A stretch of 7,216 nucleotides of DNA, taken from NCBI GenBank assembly GCA_003168235.1, contig PMSZ01000304.1, positions 1 to 7,216 on the forward strand, given 5' to 3'. Source of the stretch: Acidobacteriaceae bacterium (lineage in GTDB: Bacteria; Acidobacteriota; Terriglobia; Terriglobales; Acidobacteriaceae). The notes below the pieces were generated by a model that searched no databases, had not been told where the DNA came from, and saw nothing but the letters and a program-made list of their open reading frames with translations. Shown here one piece after another: positions 1 through 6,021 of the stretch; position 1 is the stretch's first letter; each line of letters starts with the position of its first letter. A program made the position numbers and the translations under genes.

Positions 1-927
1 CCCATCGACCTGCACATCAAAGGGTTAGAAAGCCTGGGCGCAAAGATCACGCAGGAGCATGGCTATGTCGAGGCCACTGCAGAACGGCTGCGCGGCGCGA
101 AAATTGTTTTCGACAGAATTACCGTAACGGGCACCGAGGATTTGCTGATGGCGGCAACGCTGGCCGAGGGCGAGACGATCATGCAGAATTGCGCCCGCGA
201 GCCGGAGGTCGCTGACCTTGCCGCGCTGCTCAACGCCATGGGAGCGAAAATCCAGGGTGCCGGCACCTCCACGATTCGTGTGACCGGTGTCTCCAAGCTG
301 CACGGTGCGAAGCATCGCATCATCCCCGACCGCATCGAGGCGGGAACATTCATCATCGCCGGCGCGCTGACCGGAGGCGATCTCAACATCGCCGGATGCG
401 ATCCCACGCACCTCACTGCCATTCTGCAGAAGCTGGCCGAAGCCGGAGTGAAGACAGCGATCAAAGCCGATTCTGTCCGCGTGATGGGAGATCAACCCAT
501 CGCTGCCGCGGACATGAACACAGAAGAGTATCCCGGCTTTCCCACCGACATGCAGGCGCAATATATGGCACTCACCACGCAGGCGGCAGGCACTTCGATC
601 GTCACAGAGAATATTTTCGAAAACCGCTTCATGCACGTGCAGGAACTGGTGCGCATGGGCGCTAACATCAAGATCGAGGGAAGGCGCGCCATTATCCGCG
701 GCGGAACTCCGCTCAGCGCCGCCGCCGTTCTGGCCTCGGACCTGCGCGCCTCCGCATCGCTTGTTCTGGCGGCATTGGTGGCCGACGGCGAGACTATTAT
801 CGACCGCGTTTATCATCTCGACCGTGGATACGAAAATATTGAAGAAAAACTGAAGGCGGTGGGTGCCGAGATCCGCCGTGTGGGAGACATCTTCCCCAAG
901 CGAGCAGCAGCCCCCGCCCAATCGTGA
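1..927 (+). CDS. murA: MurA, UDP-N-acetylglucosamine 1-carboxyvinyltransferase (5' truncated)
   Basis: This is the C-terminal 308 residues of MurA, open at the window start and ending at TGA 925-927. MurA transfers enolpyruvate from PEP to the 3'-OH of UDP-GlcNAc, the first committed cytoplasmic step of peptidoglycan synthesis. The first visible residues (PIDLHIKGLESLGA) match the segment just after the catalytic Cys115-Arg120 loop of E. coli MurA, so that loop lies outside the window and cannot be checked. Visible family landmarks are AREPEVADLA, the FPTDMQAQY block (Asp codon 547-549, equivalent to E. coli Asp305), ENRFMHVQEL (Arg331 equivalent), DLRASASLVLA (Asp369/Arg371 equivalents) and the C-terminal YHLDRGYENIEEKL (Arg codon 823-825, Arg397 equivalent). 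The reading frame is intact and ends in a short Ala/Pro-rich tail. It is a housekeeping gene, functionally separate from the sugar operon downstream. I see no convincing terminator after it. Confidence 0.97.
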   Translation, partial: PIDLHIKGLESLGAKITQEHGYVEATAERLRGAKIVFDRITVTGTEDLLMAATLAEGETIMQNCAREPEVADLAALLNAMGAKIQGAGTSTIRVTGVSKLHGAKHRIIPDRIEAGTFIIAGALTGGDLNIAGCDPTHLTAILQKLAEAGVKTAIKADSVRVMGDQPIAAADMNTEEYPGFPTDMQAQYMALTTQAAGTSIVTENIFENRFMHVQELVRMGANIKIEGRRAIIRGGTPLSAAAVLASDLRASASLVLAALVADGETIIDRVYHLDRGYENIEEKLKAVGAEIRRVGDIFPKRAAAPAQS

Positions 928-981
928 TGGTAACGATAGTAACCTGTGTGTTCCCAGTTCATCCGGCTACCATGATCACAA

Positions 982-1488
982 ATGCGGATGGACAATCACC
1001 AGGCTATCTCTGAGCTGCCTCCGCTCGCCGAGCCGAGCGCCAGAGTAGCGAATCCACGCAAGCTGACCCTGATCCGGTACTTAGCTGTCGGCGCGTGCAA
1101 CACGGCTTTCGGCTACGCGTGCTTTGCGTTGTTCACCTTGCTTCTAACTCCGATCTTCACTTACGGATACGTTCTCGCCAGCCTCCTAGCTAATCTGTTC
1201 AGCATCACGTTCGCTTTCTTCGGATATAAGTGGTTTGTATTCAAGACTAAAGGCAACTACCTCAGGGAATGGATCCGCTGCGTGGGCGTCTACGCCACCG
1301 GCATGATCGTGTCCGCCGCCGCACTCCCTTTCGTCGTCGGCTTCATCCGCCGCCAGCCCGGACACGATCGCAGCGCCCCTTACATTGCCGGCGCCATCGT
1401 TCTCGTTTTTTCAGTGTTATTTAGTTTCTTTGGGCATCGTCACATTTCTTTTGCCGACGCAAACCAACCTCTACAGAGCGATCGCTGA
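982..1488 (+). CDS. GtrA-family four-helix membrane protein
   Basis: This 168-residue protein is strongly hydrophobic after a polar N-terminus of about 30 residues. Four membrane helices are apparent at roughly residues 31-54, 61-82, 98-121 and 133-151, the usual size and topology of GtrA-like proteins. Two family-like segments are LIRYLAVGACNTAFGY at the start of helix 1 and FAFFGYKWFVFK at the end of helix 2. GtrA-like proteins are thought to help move lipid-linked sugars across the inner membrane or to assist polysaccharide glycosylation, often beside nucleotide-sugar genes, which fits the operon that follows. No enzyme activity can be assigned. The start is uncertain: ATG 982 and ATG 988 are both in frame, an in-frame stop at 973-975 excludes anything further upstream, and neither has a clear Shine-Dalgarno sequence. 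It sits 54 nt after murA and 236 nt before rfbF, so it may be a separate unit from both. Confidence 0.85.
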   Translation: MRMDNHQAISELPPLAEPSARVANPRKLTLIRYLAVGACNTAFGYACFALFTLLLTPIFTYGYVLASLLANLFSITFAFFGYKWFVFKTKGNYLREWIRCVGVYATGMIVSAAALPFVVGFIRRQPGHDRSAPYIAGAIVLVFSVLFSFFGHRHISFADANQPLQSDR

Positions 1489-1643
1489 TCTTCGACCGGC
1501 GCTTACGCTCGAATCGACGCCCACTCGGTGACTTCCGTAATACTGCCTTCCACACGCGCATGTGGGATAACTGATTTGCGGACCGGATTTCTGACGATAA
1601 ACAGTGCAGATAAGTCCGCATAGCGCATTCATTAAGAACGTCG

Positions 1644-1671
1644 TTGAGAAGACAAGGTTCAGAAGTACAAC
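1644..1671 (+). promoter_or_regulatory. Candidate sigma70-type promoter for the rfb operon
   Basis: TTGAGA (1644-1649) matches the -35 consensus TTGACA at five of six positions. TACAAC (1666-1671) matches TATAAT at four of six, with a 16-nt spacer. Transcription would begin near 1678 and give a leader of about 47 nt ahead of the rfbF start. This is a by-eye call: such matches arise by chance, but it is the best I found in the only sizeable gap upstream of the five-gene operon. Confidence 0.35.
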
Positions 1672-1686
1672 GTCCAAAAGATACCA

Positions 1687-1705
1687 GCCGGCGCCTGTCG
1701 CCGGC
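1687..1705 (+). other. GC-rich hairpin in the predicted rfbF leader
   Basis: GCCGGCG (1687-1693) and CGCCGGC (1699-1705) form a perfect 7-bp, all-GC stem with a 5-nt loop. An alternative pairing of GCGCC (1691-1695) with GGCGC (1703-1707) competes with it. The hairpin lies just upstream of the AGGA ribosome-binding motif at 1712-1715 and no T-run follows, so it does not look like an intrinsic terminator. If transcription starts at the candidate promoter, the hairpin would be close to the 5' end of the mRNA and might affect stability or translation. That role is inference. Confidence 0.4.
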
Positions 1706-1724
1706 GCTGCCAGGAAACCCAGCT

Positions 1725-2507
1725 ATGAAGGTCGTAGTTCTGTGTGGTGGATTAGGTACCCGTCTCCGGGAAGAAACCGAATTCCGCCCCAAACCTATGG
1801 TCGAAGTCGGCGGACGGCCGATTCTGTGGCACATCATGAAAATGTATGCCCACTACGGCATGCGCGAGTTCATTCTTTGCCTCGGGTATCGCGGCAACAT
1901 GATCAAGGATTACTTCCTGAACTACGAGGCCATGAATAGCGACTTCAAGATTTGCCTGGGGCGCAAGTCACAGATCGAATTCATGGGCGCTCATGAGGAG
2001 CAGGACTTTGCCGTTACCCTCGCCGACACCGGTCTTGAAACTATGACGGGCGGACGCTTACAGCGCGTTGCTCGCTATCTCGAGGATGACGATACGTTTC
2101 TGTTGACCTATGGCGATGGCCTGAGCGATGTGAATATCAATAGCCTGCTCGACTTTCATCGCCAGCATGGACGTCTTGCCACGGTTACGTCGGTTCCGCC
2201 GATCTCGCGCTTCGGAGTGCTCGAAACCGACACCCAGGGCCGGGTTCAGCGCTTCATGGAAAAGCCCAAAGCCAACGGATTGATCAGCGCAGGCTTCTTC
2301 GTCTTCAACCGGCGCGTGCTCGATTACCTGGGAGGCCCGGAGTGCGTCCTCGAACGTGAACCTCTGGAGCGTTTGGCGCGCGAAGGACAGCTCATGGCCT
2401 ATCGCCATGATGGATTTTTCTTCGCCATGGACACTTACCGCGAATACCAATATCTGAATGAGCTTTGGGCGAGCGAACAAACTCCCTGGAAAGTGTGGGC
2501 GAAATGA
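1725..2507 (+). CDS. rfbF: Glucose-1-phosphate cytidylyltransferase (RfbF/DdhA type)
   Basis: This 260-residue protein, close to the family's usual length of about 257, couples CTP to alpha-D-glucose-1-phosphate to give CDP-glucose, the entry step to CDP-linked 6-deoxy and 3,6-dideoxy sugars. It opens with the sugar nucleotidyltransferase signature: GGLGTRL at residues 8-14, then RPKPMVEVGG at 21-30 with the nucleotide-contacting Lys23. The metal-site Asp is in LTYGDGLSDVN (Asp131). Features that point to RfbF over glucose-1-phosphate thymidylyltransferases are DTGLETMTGGR (101-111), MDTYREY (235-241) and the C-terminal PWKVW (254-258). ATG 1725 was chosen because the homology begins exactly there and AGGA at 1712-1715 is well spaced; an in-frame ATG at 1644 would add 27 residues unlike the family. 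The stop overlaps the next start as ATGA, implying translational coupling. Confidence 0.95.
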   Translation: MKVVVLCGGLGTRLREETEFRPKPMVEVGGRPILWHIMKMYAHYGMREFILCLGYRGNMIKDYFLNYEAMNSDFKICLGRKSQIEFMGAHEEQDFAVTLADTGLETMTGGRLQRVARYLEDDDTFLLTYGDGLSDVNINSLLDFHRQHGRLATVTSVPPISRFGVLETDTQGRVQRFMEKPKANGLISAGFFVFNRRVLDYLGGPECVLEREPLERLAREGQLMAYRHDGFFFAMDTYREYQYLNELWASEQTPWKVWAK

Positions 2508-3508
2508 ACTCATTCTGGCGGGATCGCTCGGTCTTCGTCACCGGCGGCACAGGATTGCTGGGGTCGTGGCTGGTGAAGCAACTGATGGAGAGCGGCGCGA
2601 ATGTCATCTGCCTGGTGCGGGACTGGGTTCCTCAGAGCGAACTCGTGCGCAGCGGGCGCATTGAGCAAGTCAATACCGTCCGCGGCGATATTACGGACCG
2701 AGAATTGATCGAGCGCACGCTCGGCGAGTATGAAGTCGAAATCGTTTTTCACCTGGCGGCCCAGACCATCGTCGGCATCGCCAATCGCAATCCGATCTCG
2801 ACGTTCTCGACCAACATCGAAGGCACATGGAATGTGCTCGAGGCTTGCCGGCGCTCACCCAAGGTAGCGTCGATTGTCGTGGCCTCTTCGGACAAGGCCT
2901 ATGGCGATCAAGAACATCTCCCTTACAACGAAACAATGCCCCTGCAAGGCCGCCATCCTTACGACGTCAGTAAGTCTTGCGCCGATTTGCTCGCGCAGAG
3001 TTATGCTGCGAGCTACAACTTGCCGGTTGCGATTACACGCTGTGGAAATTTTTATGGCGGTGGCGACCTTAACTGGAACCGCGTCGTTCCAGGTACGATT
3101 CGCTCAATTATTCGCAAAGAGCCGCCTATCGTGCGATCGGACGGCAAATTTGTCCGCGATTATTTCTATATCGAGGATGGCGCAGCCGCCTACATGCTGC
3201 TCGCAGAGCGACTTCTGTCGGATCCCGCTCTCCGCGGCCAGGCCTTCAACTTTTCTAATGAAAGTCAGGTGAGCGTAATTGACATCGTGGAACTGATTCT
3301 ACGAAAGATGAAATCGTCCCTGCGCCCTGAGGTACTCAACCAAGCCAGTAACGAAATTCGTCATCAGTTCTTAAGTGCCGCGCGAGCTCGCACCGTGCTC
3401 AACTGGCAACCGCAGTTCACGCTTGAGTCCGGCCTTGATCGCACGCTCGAATGGTATCGCGAATTTCTAGGTGCTCCCTCAGCCATGGCTCACGCGGGCC
3501 GGGGATAA
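2504..3508 (+). CDS. rfbG: CDP-glucose 4,6-dehydratase-like extended SDR (RfbG/DdhB type)
   Basis: This 334-residue extended short-chain dehydrogenase probably converts CDP-glucose to CDP-4-keto-6-deoxyglucose, the step between RfbF and RfbH. The NAD-binding motif GGTGLLG is at residues 14-20 and HLAAQ at 83-87. The catalytic set expected of this dehydratase family is present: Ser129-Asp130-Lys131 (in ASSDKAYGD) and Tyr153-x3-Lys157 (YDVSK). The Ser/Thr-Asp-Lys triad is typical of CDP-glucose dehydratases, where dTDP-glucose dehydratases carry Thr-Asp-Glu. The C-terminal half is atypical: where classical RfbG has a motif like RPWQHVLEPL, this protein has FVRDYFYIEDG (216-226), closer to other SDR epimerases/dehydratases. 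It is also shorter than the usual 357 or so residues. ATG 2504 overlaps the rfbF stop by 4 nt and starts right at the homology; an upstream in-frame ATG (2465) would run deep into rfbF. Position between rfbF and rfbH supports the call. Confidence 0.82.
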   Translation: MNSFWRDRSVFVTGGTGLLGSWLVKQLMESGANVICLVRDWVPQSELVRSGRIEQVNTVRGDITDRELIERTLGEYEVEIVFHLAAQTIVGIANRNPISTFSTNIEGTWNVLEACRRSPKVASIVVASSDKAYGDQEHLPYNETMPLQGRHPYDVSKSCADLLAQSYAASYNLPVAITRCGNFYGGGDLNWNRVVPGTIRSIIRKEPPIVRSDGKFVRDYFYIEDGAAAYMLLAERLLSDPALRGQAFNFSNESQVSVIDIVELILRKMKSSLRPEVLNQASNEIRHQFLSAARARTVLNWQPQFTLESGLDRTLEWYREFLGAPSAMAHAGRG

Positions 3509-3515
3509 CTTGACC

Positions 3516-4871
3516 ATGACGACGACCACCAGCCAGAATTCCAAAAGTGCCGCCCAACTCCGTGAAGAAGTCCGGGCGCTCGTCCAGCAATATTACGCTG
3601 TCGCACTGGAGCCACCGGCATTCGTGCCCGGACAAAGCAGCATACCCGTCTCCGGAAAAGTCTTTGACTCGACCGAGCTGGAACTTCTGGTAGAAGCGTC
3701 GCTGGACGCCTGGCTTACGACCGGCCGCTTCGCCGCCCAGTTTGAGCGCGAGTTTGCCGCGTTCATGGGCGCGCGCTGTGCTTCACTTGTCAACTCCGGA
3801 TCTTCCGCCAACCTCGTGGCGCTTTCTTGTCTCACGTCTCCATCGCTCGGCGAACGCAAGCTCTCCGCCGGGGACGAGGTCATCACCGTGGCGGCGGGTT
3901 TTCCGACCACCGTCAACCCGATCATTCAGAATGGACTTATCCCTGTCTTTGTCGATGTTCAACTGCCGACTTACAACATAGATACAACTCAACTGGAAGA
4001 CGCTGTTTCAGATCGCACAAGAGCTATCGTGCTGGCGCACACTCTCGGCAATCCTTTCGACGTCGACGCCGTGCTTGCGCTGGCGACGAAACACAATCTG
4101 TGGGTGATCGAGGATTGCTGCGATGCTGTCGGCTCTCTCTACAAGGGACGCGGTGTCGGCACTTTCGGCCATCTCGCCACCACCAGTTTCTATCCTGCGC
4201 ACCACATCACCATGGGTGAAGGGGGATGCGTGCTTACACAGTCGCCGGCGCTCAAGAAATTAGCCGAGTCTTTTCGCGATTGGGGCCGCGACTGCTGGTG
4301 TGATCCCGGAAAGTCGAACACCTGCGGTTGCCGCTTTGAGTGGAAACTCGGCGACCTGCCAGCGGGCTACGACCACAAATATATTTACAGCCATATCGGC
4401 TACAACCTCAAGGCGACTGACATGCAAGCCGCCGTCGGAGTTGCGCAGCTCAAAAAGCTGCCCGGTTTCATCGCCGCGCGTCGCGCCAACTTTGCCAAGC
4501 TTCATGACGCGCTTGGCGATCTTGAAGACATCTTCATTTTGCCCAAGGCCACGGAGCGTTCGGACCCGAGTTGGTTCGGCTTTCCGCTTGCTGTGCGTGA
4601 AGACGCTCCGGCAACTCGCAACCAGATCGTGCATTTTCTGGAATCACGAAACATCGCTACCCGCCTGCTTTTCGGCGGTAATCTGCTGCGTCAACCCGCT
4701 TATCGCGACATTCGCAAGCGTGTGGTCGGAGATTTGCGGAATACGGATTTCGTCATGAACAACGTTTTCTGGATCGGCCTCTACCCCGGCATCACGCAAG
4801 CAATGCTCGACTATACGACGGAGACTTTCCACCAGATTCCAAAAGCCGCGTCCGCCGTTCGCGGAGCATAA
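3516..4871 (+). CDS. rfbH: CDP-4-dehydro-6-deoxyglucose 3-dehydrase, E1 (RfbH/DdhC)
   Basis: This 451-residue protein (family about 437) belongs to the DegT/DnrJ/EryC1 aminotransferase fold but is a PMP- and [2Fe-2S]-dependent dehydrase that removes the C3 hydroxyl from CDP-4-keto-6-deoxyglucose. Two hallmarks are visible. In SFYPAHHITMGEGG the PLP-anchoring lysine of aminotransferases is replaced by His229, which prevents internal aldimine formation. The cluster ligands Cys202, Cys260, Cys262 and Cys270 have the C-x57-C-x1-C-x7-C spacing known from Yersinia DdhC. NSGSSANL (93-100) and the DCCDAVGS segment are further fold landmarks. The enzyme needs electrons from an NADH-dependent flavin/iron-sulfur reductase (RfbI/DdhD), which is not in this window. 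ATG 3516 lies 7 nt after the rfbG stop with only GGGG (3501-3504) as a possible ribosome site. TTG 3510 in the same frame is an alternative, and ATG 3471 would overlap rfbG. Confidence 0.96.
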   Translation: MTTTTSQNSKSAAQLREEVRALVQQYYAVALEPPAFVPGQSSIPVSGKVFDSTELELLVEASLDAWLTTGRFAAQFEREFAAFMGARCASLVNSGSSANLVALSCLTSPSLGERKLSAGDEVITVAAGFPTTVNPIIQNGLIPVFVDVQLPTYNIDTTQLEDAVSDRTRAIVLAHTLGNPFDVDAVLALATKHNLWVIEDCCDAVGSLYKGRGVGTFGHLATTSFYPAHHITMGEGGCVLTQSPALKKLAESFRDWGRDCWCDPGKSNTCGCRFEWKLGDLPAGYDHKYIYSHIGYNLKATDMQAAVGVAQLKKLPGFIAARRANFAKLHDALGDLEDIFILPKATERSDPSWFGFPLAVREDAPATRNQIVHFLESRNIATRLLFGGNLLRQPAYRDIRKRVVGDLRNTDFVMNNVFWIGLYPGITQAMLDYTTETFHQIPKAASAVRGA

Positions 4872-4884
4872 GGCATCGACAACA

Positions 4885-6021
4885 ATGACTCGGGGAATAA
4901 CGACAAACCGGCTGGCACTGGATCTCGATAACGCCCTCGCGCGGACCGAGACTCTTTGGCAGGAGTTGCGCGGCCAGCGCATTCTGATCACCGGCGCCAC
5001 GGGTTTTTTCGGATGCTGGCTGTTGGAAACCTTTGCATGGGCTAACCGGCGATTGGATCTCAACGCTCGTGCGGTTGCGGTTGCGCGGCACCCTCAAGCG
5101 CTGGCGCAGAAAGCTCCACACCTCGCTCGCGACCGCTCTATTGCGCTGTATGCGACCGACGTCCGCCGCGATGCATTTCCGCAAGATGCGTTTTCGCACG
5201 TCATTCATGCCGCTACTGAAGCCAGCGCCACGCTCAATCGGAAGGCGCCGCTGGTAATGTTCGACACCATCGTCGAGGGCACACGCCGCACATTGGAATT
5301 TGCAGCGGCAAAAAGTGTAAGGAAGCTACTGTTCGTCAGCTCTGGCGCAGTTTATGGAACTCAACCGCCGGAGCTCACCCACATGCCGGAATCGTTTTCC
5401 GGGGGCCCGGATCCGCTCGACGCCTCGAATGCCTACGCCGAGGGTAAGCGCGCGGCGGAGTTGTTATGTTCGCTCGCGGCGACCTCCGCTCTCGAAGTTA
5501 AGATCGCTCGCTGCTTCGCATTCGTCGGGCCGTACATGCAGCTCGACACGCACTTTGCAATCGGCAACTTTATCAACGATCGTCTGAGTAGCGACCGTCC
5601 AAATAATGCTCGGCCGCCTCGCGGGACGATTTGCGTCCAGGGAGATGGCTCCGCGGTGCGATCTTATCTTTACGCTTCCGATCTCATGGTCTGGCTGTGG
5701 ACGATTCTGTTCAAGGGAGAGTCGCGCCGGGCCTATAACGTCGGCTCCGAAGACGCAGTGAACATCGCGGCCCTCGCGCATGAAGTCGCTGTCTCGCTGC
5801 AACCAGCAGGCAAAGTAGAGATCGCTTCCACGCCAACTCCTGGAGCGCCGGCGCACCGCTATGTGCCCAGCACGACGAGAGCGCGCGAAGAGTTGGGTCT
5901 CAGTGCCCAGGTAACGCTGCGCGAAGGCATTCGCCGCACCTACCAATGGTTTTCTGGAAAGTCTCTCGTCGAGCGCGAGATTCCGAAAGCTGACGTCGCC
6001 GCCCGAGGGTCCCATGCATAG
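4885..6021 (+). CDS. NAD-dependent epimerase/dehydratase-family SDR, likely nucleotide-sugar epimerase or ketoreductase
   Basis: This 378-residue extended SDR probably finishes or redirects the CDP-deoxysugar made by the three preceding genes. The Rossmann motif GATGFFG is at residues 37-43, after about 30 extra N-terminal residues. The active site is SSGAVYG (152-158) with Tyr184-x3-Lys188 (YAEGK). It lacks the Asp-Glu or Asp-Lys pair that 4,6-dehydratases use, so it should be an epimerase, reductase or decarboxylase-type member. Downstream blocks ARCFAFVGPYMQLDTHFAIG (208-227), GDGSAVRSYLYASDL (253-267) and AYNVGSED (283-290) belong to a recognisable polysaccharide-locus subfamily whose substrate I cannot name. 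CDP-abequose, paratose or tyvelose-forming enzymes (RfbJ, RfbS, RfbE) are functional parallels, but sequence alone does not pick one. Residues about 235-249 look like a polar insertion where relatives seem to have a short turn. The gene starts 13 nt after rfbH, and its last 8 nt overlap the next gene. Confidence 0.85.
   Translation: MTRGITTNRLALDLDNALARTETLWQELRGQRILITGATGFFGCWLLETFAWANRRLDLNARAVAVARHPQALAQKAPHLARDRSIALYATDVRRDAFPQDAFSHVIHAATEASATLNRKAPLVMFDTIVEGTRRTLEFAAAKSVRKLLFVSSGAVYGTQPPELTHMPESFSGGPDPLDASNAYAEGKRAAELLCSLAATSALEVKIARCFAFVGPYMQLDTHFAIGNFINDRLSSDRPNNARPPRGTICVQGDGSAVRSYLYASDLMVWLWTILFKGESRRAYNVGSEDAVNIAALAHEVAVSLQPAGKVEIASTPTPGAPAHRYVPSTTRAREELGLSAQVTLREGIRRTYQWFSGKSLVEREIPKADVAARGSHA

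Larger units (their letters stand above)
1489..1724. other. Intergenic region between the GtrA-family gene and rfbF
   Basis: This is the longest non-coding stretch in the window (236 nt), and no reading frame in it looks real. Just after the GtrA-family stop, TTCGA (1491-1495) can pair with TCGAA (1509-1513), and GCG with CGC can pair inside that across a 3-nt bulge. No T-run follows, so this is at most a weak terminator. The right half contains a promoter-like pair and a GC-rich hairpin, listed separately. I recognise no tRNA, riboswitch or repeat here. Confidence 0.6.

Noticed and set aside
25..921. Long open frame of 298 codons on the minus strand opposite murA
   Set aside because: The plus-strand frame is unambiguously MurA. 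The minus-strand product is rich in His, Cys and Arg with no recognisable motif, as expected for a mirror of a GC-biased gene.
1477..1486. Perfect 10-bp palindrome AGCGATCGCT, resembling the cyanobacterial HIP1 element
   Set aside because: It lies over the 3' end of the GtrA-family gene and is the only such site I noticed; HIP1 elements are highly repeated in the genomes that carry them. Probably chance.
1491..1513. Possible intrinsic terminator after the GtrA-family gene
   Set aside because: The stem needs a 3-nt bulge and no T-run follows, so it does not meet the usual pattern.
1644..1724. N-terminal extension of rfbF from ATG 1644
   Set aside because: The extra 27 residues are Arg/Pro/Ser-rich and unlike the family, whereas ATG 1725 begins exactly at the conserved MKVVVLCGG and has a spaced AGGA.
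3471..3515. Earlier rfbH start at ATG 3471
   Set aside because: It would overlap rfbG by 38 nt and add residues not seen in the family; ATG 3516 (or TTG 3510) fits better.
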